From Streptomyces sp. XY006 (GTDB lineage: Bacteria > Actinomycetota > Actinomycetes > Streptomycetales > Streptomycetaceae): a stretch of 64,000 nt of DNA. The notes under the pieces are model-generated. The model ran no database searches and had not been told where the DNA came from. It was given only the letters and a program-made list of their open reading frames with translations. Every line of letters starts with the position of its first letter. Positions within the stretch are counted from its first letter, which is position 1. A program made the position numbers and the translations under genes. Of the stretch, positions 1-7,530 are shown in pieces. The stretch spans positions 1-64,000 of the forward strand of contig NZ_NOKT01000039.1 of the NCBI RefSeq assembly GCF_002237655.1. The letters are read 5' to 3'.

Positions 1-866
1 ACGGTGGTGCCGTCCGCCCGGCGGCTGCCGCCGATGCGCGCGCCGCGCGGGCCGTGGCGGCCGGCGGCGCCGGGACGGCGGACGCCGGCGCCCAGGCCGT
101 TGAGGCCGAGGACTCCGCCGACGGCCGTGCCCCGAAGCCGGGCGCCACTGCCGTGCAGGCCGACGGCCGTGCCGCGCAGGCCGGCGCCGATGCGCGGGCT
201 GCCAAGACCGTCGCGGCGCCCGGGTGGGCGCCCGCTGATATGGGGGCTCCTGCCACCTTTGTGCTGCTGCGGCACGGGGAGACGCCGTTGACGCCGCAGA
301 AGCGGTTCTCGGGGAGTGGGGGCACCGACCCCTCGCTCTCCGACACGGGGCGGGAGCAGGCCGAACGCGCGGCGGCCCTGCTGGCCCGGCGCGGGACGAT
401 CCAGGCGGTCGTGTCGTCGCCCCTCGCCCGGACCCGGGAGACCGCCGGGATCGTCGCGGCCCGGCTCGGGCTGGACGTGGAGATCGAGGACGGGCTGCGC
501 GAGACCGACTTCGGCGCCTGGGAGGGCCTCACCTTCGCCGAGGTGCGCGAACGCCACCCCGACGACCTGAACGCCTGGCTGGCCTCCCCGGACGCCGAAC
601 CCACCGGCGGCGGCGAGAGCTTCGCCGCGACCGCCGAGCGGATCGCCGTCACCCGGGACAAGCTGATCGCCGCCCACCAGGGCCGCACGGTCCTGCTCGT
701 CACGCACGTGACCCCGATCAAGACCTTCGTCCGGCTCGCCCTCGGCGCCCCGCCCGAGTCCCTGTTCCGCATGGAGCTGTCGGCCGCGTCCCTGTCGGCC
801 GTGGCCTACTACGCGGACGGCAACGCCAGCGTCCGTCTCCTCAACGACACGTCCCACCTGCGCTGA
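1..866 (+). CDS. C-terminal part of bifunctional RNase H / acid phosphatase (5' end outside window)
   Basis: The frame is open to the left edge of the window, so the N-terminus is missing. The visible part starts with an Ala/Gly/Asp/Pro-rich linker of about 75 residues, then a complete histidine-phosphatase (phosphoglycerate mutase/CobC-like) domain. It has the catalytic LLRHGET motif, a downstream SSPLARTRET segment and a second catalytic His in LVTHVTPIK. In Streptomyces this domain normally follows an RNase HI domain, with a flexible linker between them (SCO2299 type). The linker fits that layout, but the RNase H half itself cannot be seen. The gene overlaps the convergent aldolase gene tail to tail by about 26 bases. 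Confidence 0.85.
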   Translation, partial: GGAVRPAAAADARAARAVAAGGAGTADAGAQAVEAEDSADGRAPKPGATAVQADGRAAQAGADARAAKTVAAPGWAPADMGAPATFVLLRHGETPLTPQKRFSGSGGTDPSLSDTGREQAERAAALLARRGTIQAVVSSPLARTRETAGIVAARLGLDVEIEDGLRETDFGAWEGLTFAEVRERHPDDLNAWLASPDAEPTGGGESFAATAERIAVTRDKLIAAHQGRTVLLVTHVTPIKTFVRLALGAPPESLFRMELSAASLSAVAYYADGNASVRLLNDTSHLR

Positions 867-1539
867 GCCCCGCCGCCGCCCGGGCCAGTTCCTCGACCCG
901 CCCCCAGTCGCCGCCCGCGACCGCGTCCGGCGGCAGCATCCAGCTGCCCCCGACGCACCCGACGTTGGGCAGCGCCAGATAGTCCGGCGCGGAGTCCGGC
1001 CCGATCCCGCCCGTCGGGCAGAACCGCGCCTGCGGCAGCGGCCCGGCCAGCGACTTCAGATACGCCGTGCCGCCCGCCGCCTGCGCCGGGAAGAACTTCA
1101 TCTCCCGCACCCCGCGCTCCAGCAGGGCCACGACCTCGGACGTGGTGGACACCCCCGGCAGGAACGGCACGCCGGAGGTCCGCATCGCCTCCAGGAGCCC
1201 CTCGGTCCAGCCGGGGCTGACCAGGAACCGGGCCCCGGCCGCCACCGCCTGTGCGACCTGCCCGGGGCTGATCACCGTGCCGGCTCCGACCACCGCCTCC
1301 GGGACCTCCCGGGCGATGGCCCGGATCGCGTCGAGGGCCACGGGCGTCCGCAACGTCACCTCGATCGCCGGCAGCCCCCCGGCGACCAGCGCCCGCGCCA
1401 GCGGCACGGCGTCGCCGACGTCCTCGACGACGACCACGGGGACGACGGGCGCGAGGTCCAGCACGGAGGCGGGCAGGGCGGAGGAGCCGGAGGAGCCGGA
1501 GGAGCCGGAGGAGCCGGAGGAGTCGGCGGACGAGGTCAT
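841..1539 (-). CDS. eda: 2-keto-3-deoxy-6-phosphogluconate (KDPG) aldolase
   Basis: Class I aldolase of the KDPG/KHG family, which splits 2-keto-3-deoxy-6-phosphogluconate to pyruvate and glyceraldehyde 3-phosphate. The protein (232 aa) shows the family signatures IEVTLRT, VGAGTV and GVSTTSE, and the Schiff-base lysine in MKFFPA, followed by the phosphate-binding PTGGI loop. The start at 1539 (MTSSADSS) is the best placed ATG. The N-terminus carries a GSS repeat encoded by a 9-base tandem repeat (about 1483-1521), which is probably a disordered tail. A second ATG lies further upstream but would add an unconserved stretch. Confidence 0.9.
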   Translation of the reverse strand: MTSSADSSGSSGSSGSSGSSALPASVLDLAPVVPVVVVEDVGDAVPLARALVAGGLPAIEVTLRTPVALDAIRAIAREVPEAVVGAGTVISPGQVAQAVAAGARFLVSPGWTEGLLEAMRTSGVPFLPGVSTTSEVVALLERGVREMKFFPAQAAGGTAYLKSLAGPLPQARFCPTGGIGPDSAPDYLALPNVGCVGGSWMLPPDAVAGGDWGRVEELARAAAGLSAGGTCR

Positions 1540-1606
1540 GGCGTCATCCTGCCGTTGTGGATGCAGCGTGCGCAAAGCGCGTTGCGTAGAGTGCAATGCG
1601 ACTGGG

Positions 1607-2389
1607 TCAGTGGACCTCGTCCACCAGCACGTCCAGCGCCCACGCCTGCCCGGCCTTCGCCGGTGCCCCGGCCTCGACCACGTAGCCGAGGTCCCGCAGC
1701 GCCTCCACCAGCTCGGCGGGGGATCGCGGAGCCACCCCGGCGGACAGCAGACTCCGCACGATCCGCCCCTTCGTCGCCTTGTTGAAGTGGCTGACCACCT
1801 TCCGGGTCGGCGCGTGCAGCACCCGCACGGTCGCCGTCCGCTCCGCGACCTCGCCCTTCGGCTTCCACGCGGCGGCGTACGCGGCCGACCGCAGGTCCAG
1901 CACCAGCCCGTCCCCGGCCACCTCGGGAAGCACCGAGGCCATCGGCGTACGCCAGTGCGTGCCCAGCGCCCCGAGCCCCGGCAGCTTCACGCCCATCGAG
2001 CACCGGTACGACGGGATCCGGTCCGTCACCCGCACGGCACCCCACAGCCCGGAGAACACGAGCAGCGACCGCGCCGCGCGCCGCTTGGCCGCCGGGTCGA
2101 GCGTCGCCAGGCCGAGCGCGTCGTACAGCACGCCGGTGTAGATCTCCCCGGCCGGGCGCGCCCCCGCCGTCCGCAGCCCGGCGTTCTTCGCGACCTCGCC
2201 GCGCAGCCCCTCGCTGAGGCCCAGCACCTCGCGCGCCTTGTCCTCGTCGCCCGAGCACAGCTCGACCAGCTCGGTCAGGACCGCCTCCCGGGCCTCGGCG
2301 AGCCCCGGCAGGGACAGCGACTCCGGCTTCAGCGGCGCACCCCGCCCGGACGAGGCCTTTCCTTCGGACGGCGGCAGCAGGACAAGCAC
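1607..2389 (-). CDS. yaaA: YaaA/DUF328 family peroxide-stress protein
   Basis: The protein (260 aa, GTG start) begins with LVLLPPSEGK, the family hallmark, and continues with GEIYTGVLYDAL, SGLWGAVR, IPSYRCSMGVKLP and a C-terminal SHFNKATKGRIVR segment. In Escherichia coli YaaA limits intracellular iron and DNA damage during hydrogen peroxide stress, and the fold binds DNA. That role is transferred by family only. It is on the same strand as the aldolase gene, 67 bases upstream of it, so the two may be co-transcribed. Confidence 0.9.
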   Translation of the reverse strand: MLVLLPPSEGKASSGRGAPLKPESLSLPGLAEAREAVLTELVELCSGDEDKAREVLGLSEGLRGEVAKNAGLRTAGARPAGEIYTGVLYDALGLATLDPAAKRRAARSLLVFSGLWGAVRVTDRIPSYRCSMGVKLPGLGALGTHWRTPMASVLPEVAGDGLVLDLRSAAYAAAWKPKGEVAERTATVRVLHAPTRKVVSHFNKATKGRIVRSLLSAGVAPRSPAELVEALRDLGYVVEAGAPAKAGQAWALDVLVDEVH

Positions 2390-2432
2390 GCGTACTCCTT
2401 CGATCGAACTCCGCCGCCAGGGTACGGGGGAC

Positions 2433-3011
2433 TCACACCCGGGCAGGGCCGAGGGCGCGGACCAGGCCGTCGGCGTCGTCGGCGTGGAAGCGGACGACCC
2501 TGACCTCGCGCCGCCGGCCGAGGAAGGAGACGTGGGTGACCGGCTCGGTCAGTTCGAGCGTGACGGTCGTCTGCGAGCCGACCTCGACGTTCAGCTCGCC
2601 GTCGGCCCGCTCGTGCGTCATGCGCAGCTCGCGCCGCACCGAGGCGATCCGGTCCAGCGGCACGCACAGGTCGACGTGCACGTACCGCCGTATCCGCAGG
2701 GTTCCGCGGTCCGTATCCAGCACGTGCGGGCGCACCACGGACGAGGCGTGCAGCCCGACGACCACGACCACGCCGTACACGTCCAGGAACAGGAACACGG
2801 CGTGCACGGCCGGGAGGTCCCGGAGCAGCACGGACAGCGCGACCGTCTCGACGACGCATACGAACGCGAAACCGGCCATCATCGCGCCCTGCCCGCGCGC
2901 GTACCCGTAGGCCGTCCCGCCCCTCGTCCCGTGCGTACGCCGGGCCGCCCACAGCACCAGGCTCACCAGCACCCGCACCTCGTGGCCCAGCAGCCTCCGG
3001 ACGGCCCTCAT
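2433..3011 (-). CDS. hypothetical two-TM membrane protein coupled to MerR gene
   Basis: A protein of 192 aa with no family I recognise. Residues about 45-95 contain two hydrophobic segments (FAFVCVVETVALSVLL and AVFLFLDVYGVVVVVGL). They are followed by a soluble beta-rich C-terminal half (LRIRRYVHVDLCVPLDRIASVRREL), which resembles a PH-like or YdbS-type domain only loosely. The ATG at 3011 overlaps the stop codon of the upstream MerR gene, so the two are translationally coupled and the regulator may control this protein. Confidence 0.7.
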   Translation of the reverse strand: MRAVRRLLGHEVRVLVSLVLWAARRTHGTRGGTAYGYARGQGAMMAGFAFVCVVETVALSVLLRDLPAVHAVFLFLDVYGVVVVVGLHASSVVRPHVLDTDRGTLRIRRYVHVDLCVPLDRIASVRRELRMTHERADGELNVEVGSQTTVTLELTEPVTHVSFLGRRREVRVVRFHADDADGLVRALGPARV

Positions 3012-3778
3012 CGCGGCCGCTCCGCTCGCCGCTGTCCGGCCAGGATCCGCAGCGCACGGCGGATCACCTCCGCCTGCGCCGGGGCCAGGTCGTCGTAGAA
3101 CGCGCGCAGCACGCCGTCGTCCTCGCCGACCTCCCCGGCCTCCGGGAACAGCCCCGGCGGGATGCAGCCGGCCAGTGCCCGGGCCGCCCCCTCGACCCGC
3201 GGGTCGTCCGGCCGGGCGTCGGCGAGCGCGTCCAGCAGCGCGTACGCCTCACCGGCCCGTGCCACGGCCTCCGGACTCCCCAGCGCCTCCCCGATCGACG
3301 CCACCATCCGCTCGCGTGCGCCGGGTGGCATGGAGGTCTCCAGGAAGGCGATGATCTCGCGGTCCTTGGCCGCCATGGGGCTGTCCGTGAGATGCGCGGT
3401 CCCGGCGAACAGCGCGGCCAGCTCGGGCGAGACGGGCCCCTCCTTCGGCAACCCGCCCTCCGCCTCCAGCAGCGCCCGCAGCCGCCCGCGCCGCTCCCGG
3501 ATGGCCTCCTCCTGCCGCGCCAGGTCCGCGTCCAGCTCGGTCAGCACCTCGGCGAGGTCCTTGCCGGCGTCGTCCGCGAGCACGTCCCGCACCTCGGCGA
3601 GCCCCAGCCCCAGCTCCGTCAGCCGCCGGATCCGCGCCAGCACGACCGCGTGCCGCAGCGTGTACTCCCGGTACCCATTGGCCCGCCGCTCCGGCTCGGG
3701 CAGCAGCCCCTGATGGTGGTAGTGCCGCACGGCCCGCGTGGTGACCCCCACGACGGCGGCGATTTCTCCGATCCGCAT
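3008..3778 (-). CDS. MerR family transcriptional regulator
   Basis: The N-terminal winged helix-turn-helix of the MerR family is clear: MRIGEIAAVVGVTTRAVRHY, then HHQGLLPEPER and ANGYREY. The start at 3778 was chosen because MRIGEIA is the usual MerR beginning; an in-frame TTG four codons upstream is less likely. After a dimerisation helix (about residues 70-110) the C-terminal 140 residues form a helical region resembling the TipAS-like C-terminal domain of actinobacterial MerR regulators, so a small-molecule ligand is plausible. Its stop overlaps the start of the downstream membrane-protein gene. Confidence 0.88.
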   Translation of the reverse strand: MRIGEIAAVVGVTTRAVRHYHHQGLLPEPERRANGYREYTLRHAVVLARIRRLTELGLGLAEVRDVLADDAGKDLAEVLTELDADLARQEEAIRERRGRLRALLEAEGGLPKEGPVSPELAALFAGTAHLTDSPMAAKDREIIAFLETSMPPGARERMVASIGEALGSPEAVARAGEAYALLDALADARPDDPRVEGAARALAGCIPPGLFPEAGEVGEDDGVLRAFYDDLAPAQAEVIRRALRILAGQRRAERPR

Positions 3779-3915
3779 ACCACCAGTCAAAACGTTGCCG
3801 CAACGACAGGGTCAAGCCCGCCCGATCGGACGAACCGCGGCGCTCTTGCCGCCCGTGTCCCCGGAATGCCCCCATGCTGCTGACGCCGAGCGAGCGAGGG
3901 AGAAGCGGTTACACC

Positions 3916-4482
3916 ATGACACCGGACCCGTACACACAGAAGCTGCTGCTGGACTGGTTCGTCCGTCTGGACACGCCGGAGGGCTTCCGGGGGGAACTCG
4001 TCGTAGGGGAATTCGTCCTCACCCCGCTGCCGGACGGACACCACGAGCACTGCATCAGCCGGCTCACGCGCCAGCTCCTCCTCCGAAGCGAACCCGACGT
4101 CGAGTTCTCCGCGAACAAAGGGCTGAAGCTGGGGAACGCGCCCGGCTGCGCCCAGGACCACGTGATCCCGGACGGCACGATCGTCGCCGGCGCGCCAAGG
4201 ATCTTCCGGGGGGCGCCTGCCTGGATGCCCTGTGCGGGAGTGACCCTTGTGCTGGAAGTGACCGGCGCCAGGTCGGAGATCGACCGGGTCGCCAAACGCC
4301 GCTGTTACGCCCGTGGCGGCATTCCGTTCTACCTGCTCGTGGACCGGGACGCCGGGGCGGCGACGCTGTTCAGTGAGCCGGAGCGCGACGACTACCGCCG
4401 TCTCGCCACCGCCGCGTTCGGTAAGTCGCTCGCTCTCCCGGAACCGTTCGCCTTCGAGCTGGACACCGCGGACCTGCTCTGA
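3916..4482 (+). CDS. Uma2 family protein (DUF820, PD-(D/E)XK-like fold)
   Basis: A protein of 188 aa with the Uma2/DUF820 pattern: an N-terminal GELVVGEFVLTPLPDGHHE segment, a central DHVIPDGTIV (acidic residue after the DxxxPD-type motif), LVLEVTGARSEIDRVAKRRCYARGGIPFYLLVDRD, and a variable C-terminus. In this family the D...EV...K constellation matches a restriction-endonuclease-like active site, but the biological role of the many copies in Streptomyces is not established. The ATG at 3916 is preferred over an upstream in-frame start at 3874. Confidence 0.82.
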   Translation: MTPDPYTQKLLLDWFVRLDTPEGFRGELVVGEFVLTPLPDGHHEHCISRLTRQLLLRSEPDVEFSANKGLKLGNAPGCAQDHVIPDGTIVAGAPRIFRGAPAWMPCAGVTLVLEVTGARSEIDRVAKRRCYARGGIPFYLLVDRDAGAATLFSEPERDDYRRLATAAFGKSLALPEPFAFELDTADLL

Positions 4483-4506
4483 TCCCCTGGGGCCGGGGGG
4501 TGTGTC

Positions 4507-5334
4507 ATGGGGATACGGGAACGAGCCAGCTGGACCCGCGCCCGGCTGGGGCGGGGCGGGGTGCCGTTGGATCTGCTCACCGCGCACTTCGACCGGCACA
4601 CCTACGCGCCCCACGCCCATGACGAGTTCACCGTCGGTGTCACCGTCGGCGGGGCGGAGGTCATCGCCTACCGGGGCGGGCACATCCACTCCTACCCCGG
4701 GTCGATCGTCGTGCTGGAGCCGGGCGAGATGCACACGGGTGGGCCGGCCGCCTCCGACGGCTACGCCTACCAGGCCCTCTACGCCGCCCCGGCCCTGCTC
4801 GCCGACGGCACCCTCGGCGGCCCGCCGCACTTCCGCGAGCCCGTCCTGCACGACCCGGAACTCGCCGCCGCCCTGCGCGCCGCCCACACCGACATCAGCG
4901 CCTGCCCCGACCCGCTGGAGGCCGAGTCCCGCCTGCCCTGGCTGCTCACCGCCCTGGCGCACCGCCACTCCACGGCCCGCGCGGCGAGCGACACCGTGCC
5001 GGGCGCCGGCCACATCGCCCGCACGGTGCGCGACCGCCTCGCCGACGAACTGCTGGACCCCCCGTCCCTCGCCGCCCTCGCCACCGACCTCGGCCTCTCC
5101 CGCTACCAGCTGCTGCGCGCCTTCCGCACGACCATGGGCGTACCGCCGTACGCCTGGCTCGCCCAGCACCGGGTGGCCCGCGCCCGGCGCCTGCTGGAAT
5201 CCGGCCTGCGCCCCGCCGAGGTCGCCGGCCTCGTCGGCTTCGCCGACCAGGCCCATCTCACCCGCTGGTTCCGCCGTGTCCTGGGCGTGACCCCGGCGGC
5301 GTACCGCAACAGCGTTCAAGACACGGCGGGCTGA
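4507..5334 (+). CDS. AraC family transcriptional regulator
   Basis: The protein (275 aa) has an N-terminal cupin-like ligand-binding domain (FDRHTYAPHAHDEFTVGVTVGG, then PGSIVVLEPGEMHTG) and a C-terminal double helix-turn-helix of AraC type: SLAALATDLGLSRYQLLRAFRTTMG, then AEVAGLVGFADQAHLTRWFRRVLGVTPAAYR. It lies 19 bases upstream of a drug/metabolite exporter on the same strand, so it may regulate or be co-transcribed with that exporter. Confidence 0.9.
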   Translation: MGIRERASWTRARLGRGGVPLDLLTAHFDRHTYAPHAHDEFTVGVTVGGAEVIAYRGGHIHSYPGSIVVLEPGEMHTGGPAASDGYAYQALYAAPALLADGTLGGPPHFREPVLHDPELAAALRAAHTDISACPDPLEAESRLPWLLTALAHRHSTARAASDTVPGAGHIARTVRDRLADELLDPPSLAALATDLGLSRYQLLRAFRTTMGVPPYAWLAQHRVARARRLLESGLRPAEVAGLVGFADQAHLTRWFRRVLGVTPAAYRNSVQDTAG

Positions 5335-5353
5335 GACGGCCGAGACTCGTCCC

Positions 5354-6283
5354 ATGACTGCACGCGGCTGGTTGCTGTTCGCCCTGATGGGAGTCGTCTG
5401 GGGCGTCCCCTATCTGCTGATCAAGGTGGCGGTGGACGAACTGTCCCCGTCCGCCGTGGTGTTCGCGCGCTGCGCGCTCGGCGCCGCCCTCCTGCTGCCC
5501 TTCGCCCTGCGCCAGCCGGGCCTGGCCCGCACCGTGCGGACGCACTGGAAGCCGATGCTGGCCTTCGCGGTCATCGAGATCGTCGGCCCCTGGTACACCC
5601 TGACCGACGCCGAACGCCACCTCTCCAGCTCCACCGCGGGCCTGCTGATCGCGGGCGTCCCCATCGTCGGGGTCCTCCTCGCCCGCTTCTTCGGCGCGGC
5701 CGAGTCGCTGGGCACCCGCCGGATCTCCGGCCTCGCGCTGGGCCTGGCCGGCGTGGGCGTCCTGACCGTCCCCCACCTGACCGGCGGCGACGCCTTCTCA
5801 CTGGCGGAGGTCCTGGTGACGGTCGTCGGCTACGCCACGGCCCCCTTGATCGCCAGCCGCCACCTCAAGGACGTCCCGACCCTGCACCTCATCACGCCCT
5901 GCCTGGCCCTGGCCGCCCTGGTCTACGCCCCGGCGGCCGTCGCCTCGCGCCCCGCCACCCTGCCCTCACCCGAGACCCTCGTCGCCCTCGCGGCCCTCGG
6001 CGTGGTCTGCACGGCCGTCGCCTTCGTGGCCTTCCTGGAACTGATCAAGGAGGCCGGCCCGACCCGCGCGTCCGTTATCACGTACGTCAACCCGGCGGTC
6101 GCGGTGGCCGCGGGCGCCGTCTTCCTGGACGAGCACCTGACCCCGACGGTGCTGGCCGCCTTCGCCCTGATCCTGGCGGGCTCGGTCCTGGCCACGGCGG
6201 CGGCGCCGAAGCCCGCGCCACGCCGGGTACCATGGTCGACACGGCAGACGAGCCGGGCGGACGGCCGCGTGGAGTCCCCCTGA
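5354..6283 (+). CDS. EamA/DMT family transporter, 3' end overlapping rnpB
   Basis: Ten-TM drug/metabolite transporter (309 aa) made of two EamA repeats. The N-terminus LLFALMGVVWGVPYLLIKVAV is a typical first EamA helix, and the second repeat ends with AFALILAGSVLATAAA. The substrate cannot be inferred. The last dozen or so codons (after about 6240) lie inside the 5' strand of the RNase P RNA P1 stem and its following helix, so the C-terminal tail is dictated by the RNA sequence and is probably not functional protein. Confidence 0.85.
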   Translation: MTARGWLLFALMGVVWGVPYLLIKVAVDELSPSAVVFARCALGAALLLPFALRQPGLARTVRTHWKPMLAFAVIEIVGPWYTLTDAERHLSSSTAGLLIAGVPIVGVLLARFFGAAESLGTRRISGLALGLAGVGVLTVPHLTGGDAFSLAEVLVTVVGYATAPLIASRHLKDVPTLHLITPCLALAALVYAPAAVASRPATLPSPETLVALAALGVVCTAVAFVAFLELIKEAGPTRASVITYVNPAVAVAAGAVFLDEHLTPTVLAAFALILAGSVLATAAAPKPAPRRVPWSTRQTSRADGRVESP

Positions 6284-6662
6284 CGGGGAGCTCCCCGAGG
6301 AACGTCCGGGCTCCACAGGGCAGGGTGGTGGCTAACGGCCACCCGGGGTGACCCGCGGGACAGTGCCACAGAAAGCAAACCGCCCAGCACCTCGGTGCTG
6401 GGTAAGGGTGAAACGGTGGTGTAAGAGACCACCAGTGCCTGAGGTGACTCAGGCAGCTAGGTAAACCCCACCCGGAGCAAGGTCAAGAGGAGCGCTGTGA
6501 AAGGCGCTCTGCGCGGACGACCGAGGGCTGCCCGCCCGAGTCCGCGGGTAGACCGCACGAGGCCGGTGGCAACACCGGCCCTAGATGGATGGCCGTCGCC
6601 CCGGCTCCCGCGAGGGAACCGGGGAACAGAACCCGGCGTACAGCCCGACTCGTCTGCCGCCC
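6243..6662 (+). ncRNA. rnpB: RNase P RNA, bacterial class A
   Basis: Catalytic RNA of RNase P, which matures tRNA 5' ends. Recognisable conserved blocks are GAGGAACGTCCGGGCTCC followed by ACAGGGCAGGGTGG (about 6297-6328), GTGCCACAGAAAGCAAACCGCC (about 6362-6384) and AAGGGTGAAACGGTGG with AAGAGACCACCAG (about 6402-6435). The 3' end reads GTACAGCCCGACTCGTCTGCC. The P1 helix closes the molecule: GGCAGACGAG at 6243-6252 pairs perfectly with CTCGTCTGCC near 6649-6658. The 3' end doubles as the attachment site of the island that follows, and the integration left rnpB intact. Confidence 0.95.
6632..6659 (+). repeat. attL: 28-bp direct repeat at the rnpB 3' end
   Basis: This is the terminal 28 bases of rnpB, including the 3' strand of the P1 stem. 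An identical copy lies at 20397-20424. The bases outside the repeat differ at both ends (A versus C before it, C versus G after it), which defines the repeat length. Confidence 0.9.
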
Positions 6663-7530
6663 CTTATTTTTGCAGGTCAGAGGCCGTTTTCTCGGAGTGG
6701 CAAAGCCACTCGGGTCGATTCCGGGTCGGATTCGAACCGGACACAGGGGCGACAAGCTGACGATGTACGCCGTGTACTGCCCGTCTTGTCGCATCCATAA
6801 GGGACGGACGGGGCGTTTTGGGTACCGGGCAGTTCCATAGAGCAGTCGAGGATGGCTGCAAGACACCATCGCCCGACCGGGAAATACTGTCCGACATGTC
6901 GCCTCGGCGCGCCCTCGCCTGTAGCAAGCCGGCGTCTGGGTCTTGGAGCGCGTAGGCAGGGCGGCGGTTGCAGGCCTGGCGTACTCTCCTGGCCGGTGAG
7001 GTTTGACGGGGGAGGGGGAGAGCGCGTCCGAGTCGGCTCTTACTGCGTCACCCAGGGTGAAGATGCGTTGCCGTCGCGGTGAGAGCGGCGTGCTGACTCC
7101 CCTTCCCTCACGACCGACCAGCGGCACTCAGTGGCGGGGCTTCACCTGCTGCGTGCTGCGGTGCGCGGGCGAAAGCCTTGGTGCAGCCATGACCGTATCG
7201 AGCGGAATCGGTTCGCCAATGTTGCGGACCCGGTACCGTTCTCAAACCTCAAGGGCTCCGTGCCGTTCGAGGTGGCCCGCTCCCTGTTATGGGATCTGAT
7301 GTACGACGACGATCTGGGGCGCGGGTACTTTCCGGGCCTGGTCGTGCGCGAAGCCGGGGAGATCACTGCGGTCGGCTGCTGACACTCGGATATCAGCGAG
7401 CACGTTTCCCTCTTCGGGGTGTACGTGACTCTCGTATGCTTGCGCCACGAGCCGCAATGGGTGGGGCACTTGAGGCGGCTGTTGTCGCCTGTGCTGTGCA
7501 GGGGTGCGGGCTTGTCCGGGGGGAGCTTCG
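6660..7530. other. Left end of the island, no confident gene
   Basis: About 870 bases between rnpB and the first defence gene. The reading frames here are short and have no recognisable domains. One plus-strand frame from GTG 7131 to 7382 ends in a plausible protein-like segment (PFSNLKGSVPFEVARSLLWD, then GRGYFPGLVVREAG) and could be the 3' remnant of a lost gene. Short CPSCR and CPTCR zinc-ribbon-like pieces occur near 6778 and 6890 in unrelated frames. No tRNA or terminator could be supported. Confidence 0.4.

Noticed and set aside
6700..6760. tRNA-like T-loop GGTTCGAATCC on the minus strand beside rnpB
   Set aside because: The T stem does not pair fully and no D-arm, anticodon arm or acceptor stem can be built around it.
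6852..7082. Small zinc-ribbon protein in the left end of the island
   Set aside because: A CPTCR motif is present, but there is only one Cys pair, no ribosome-binding site and no codon bias.
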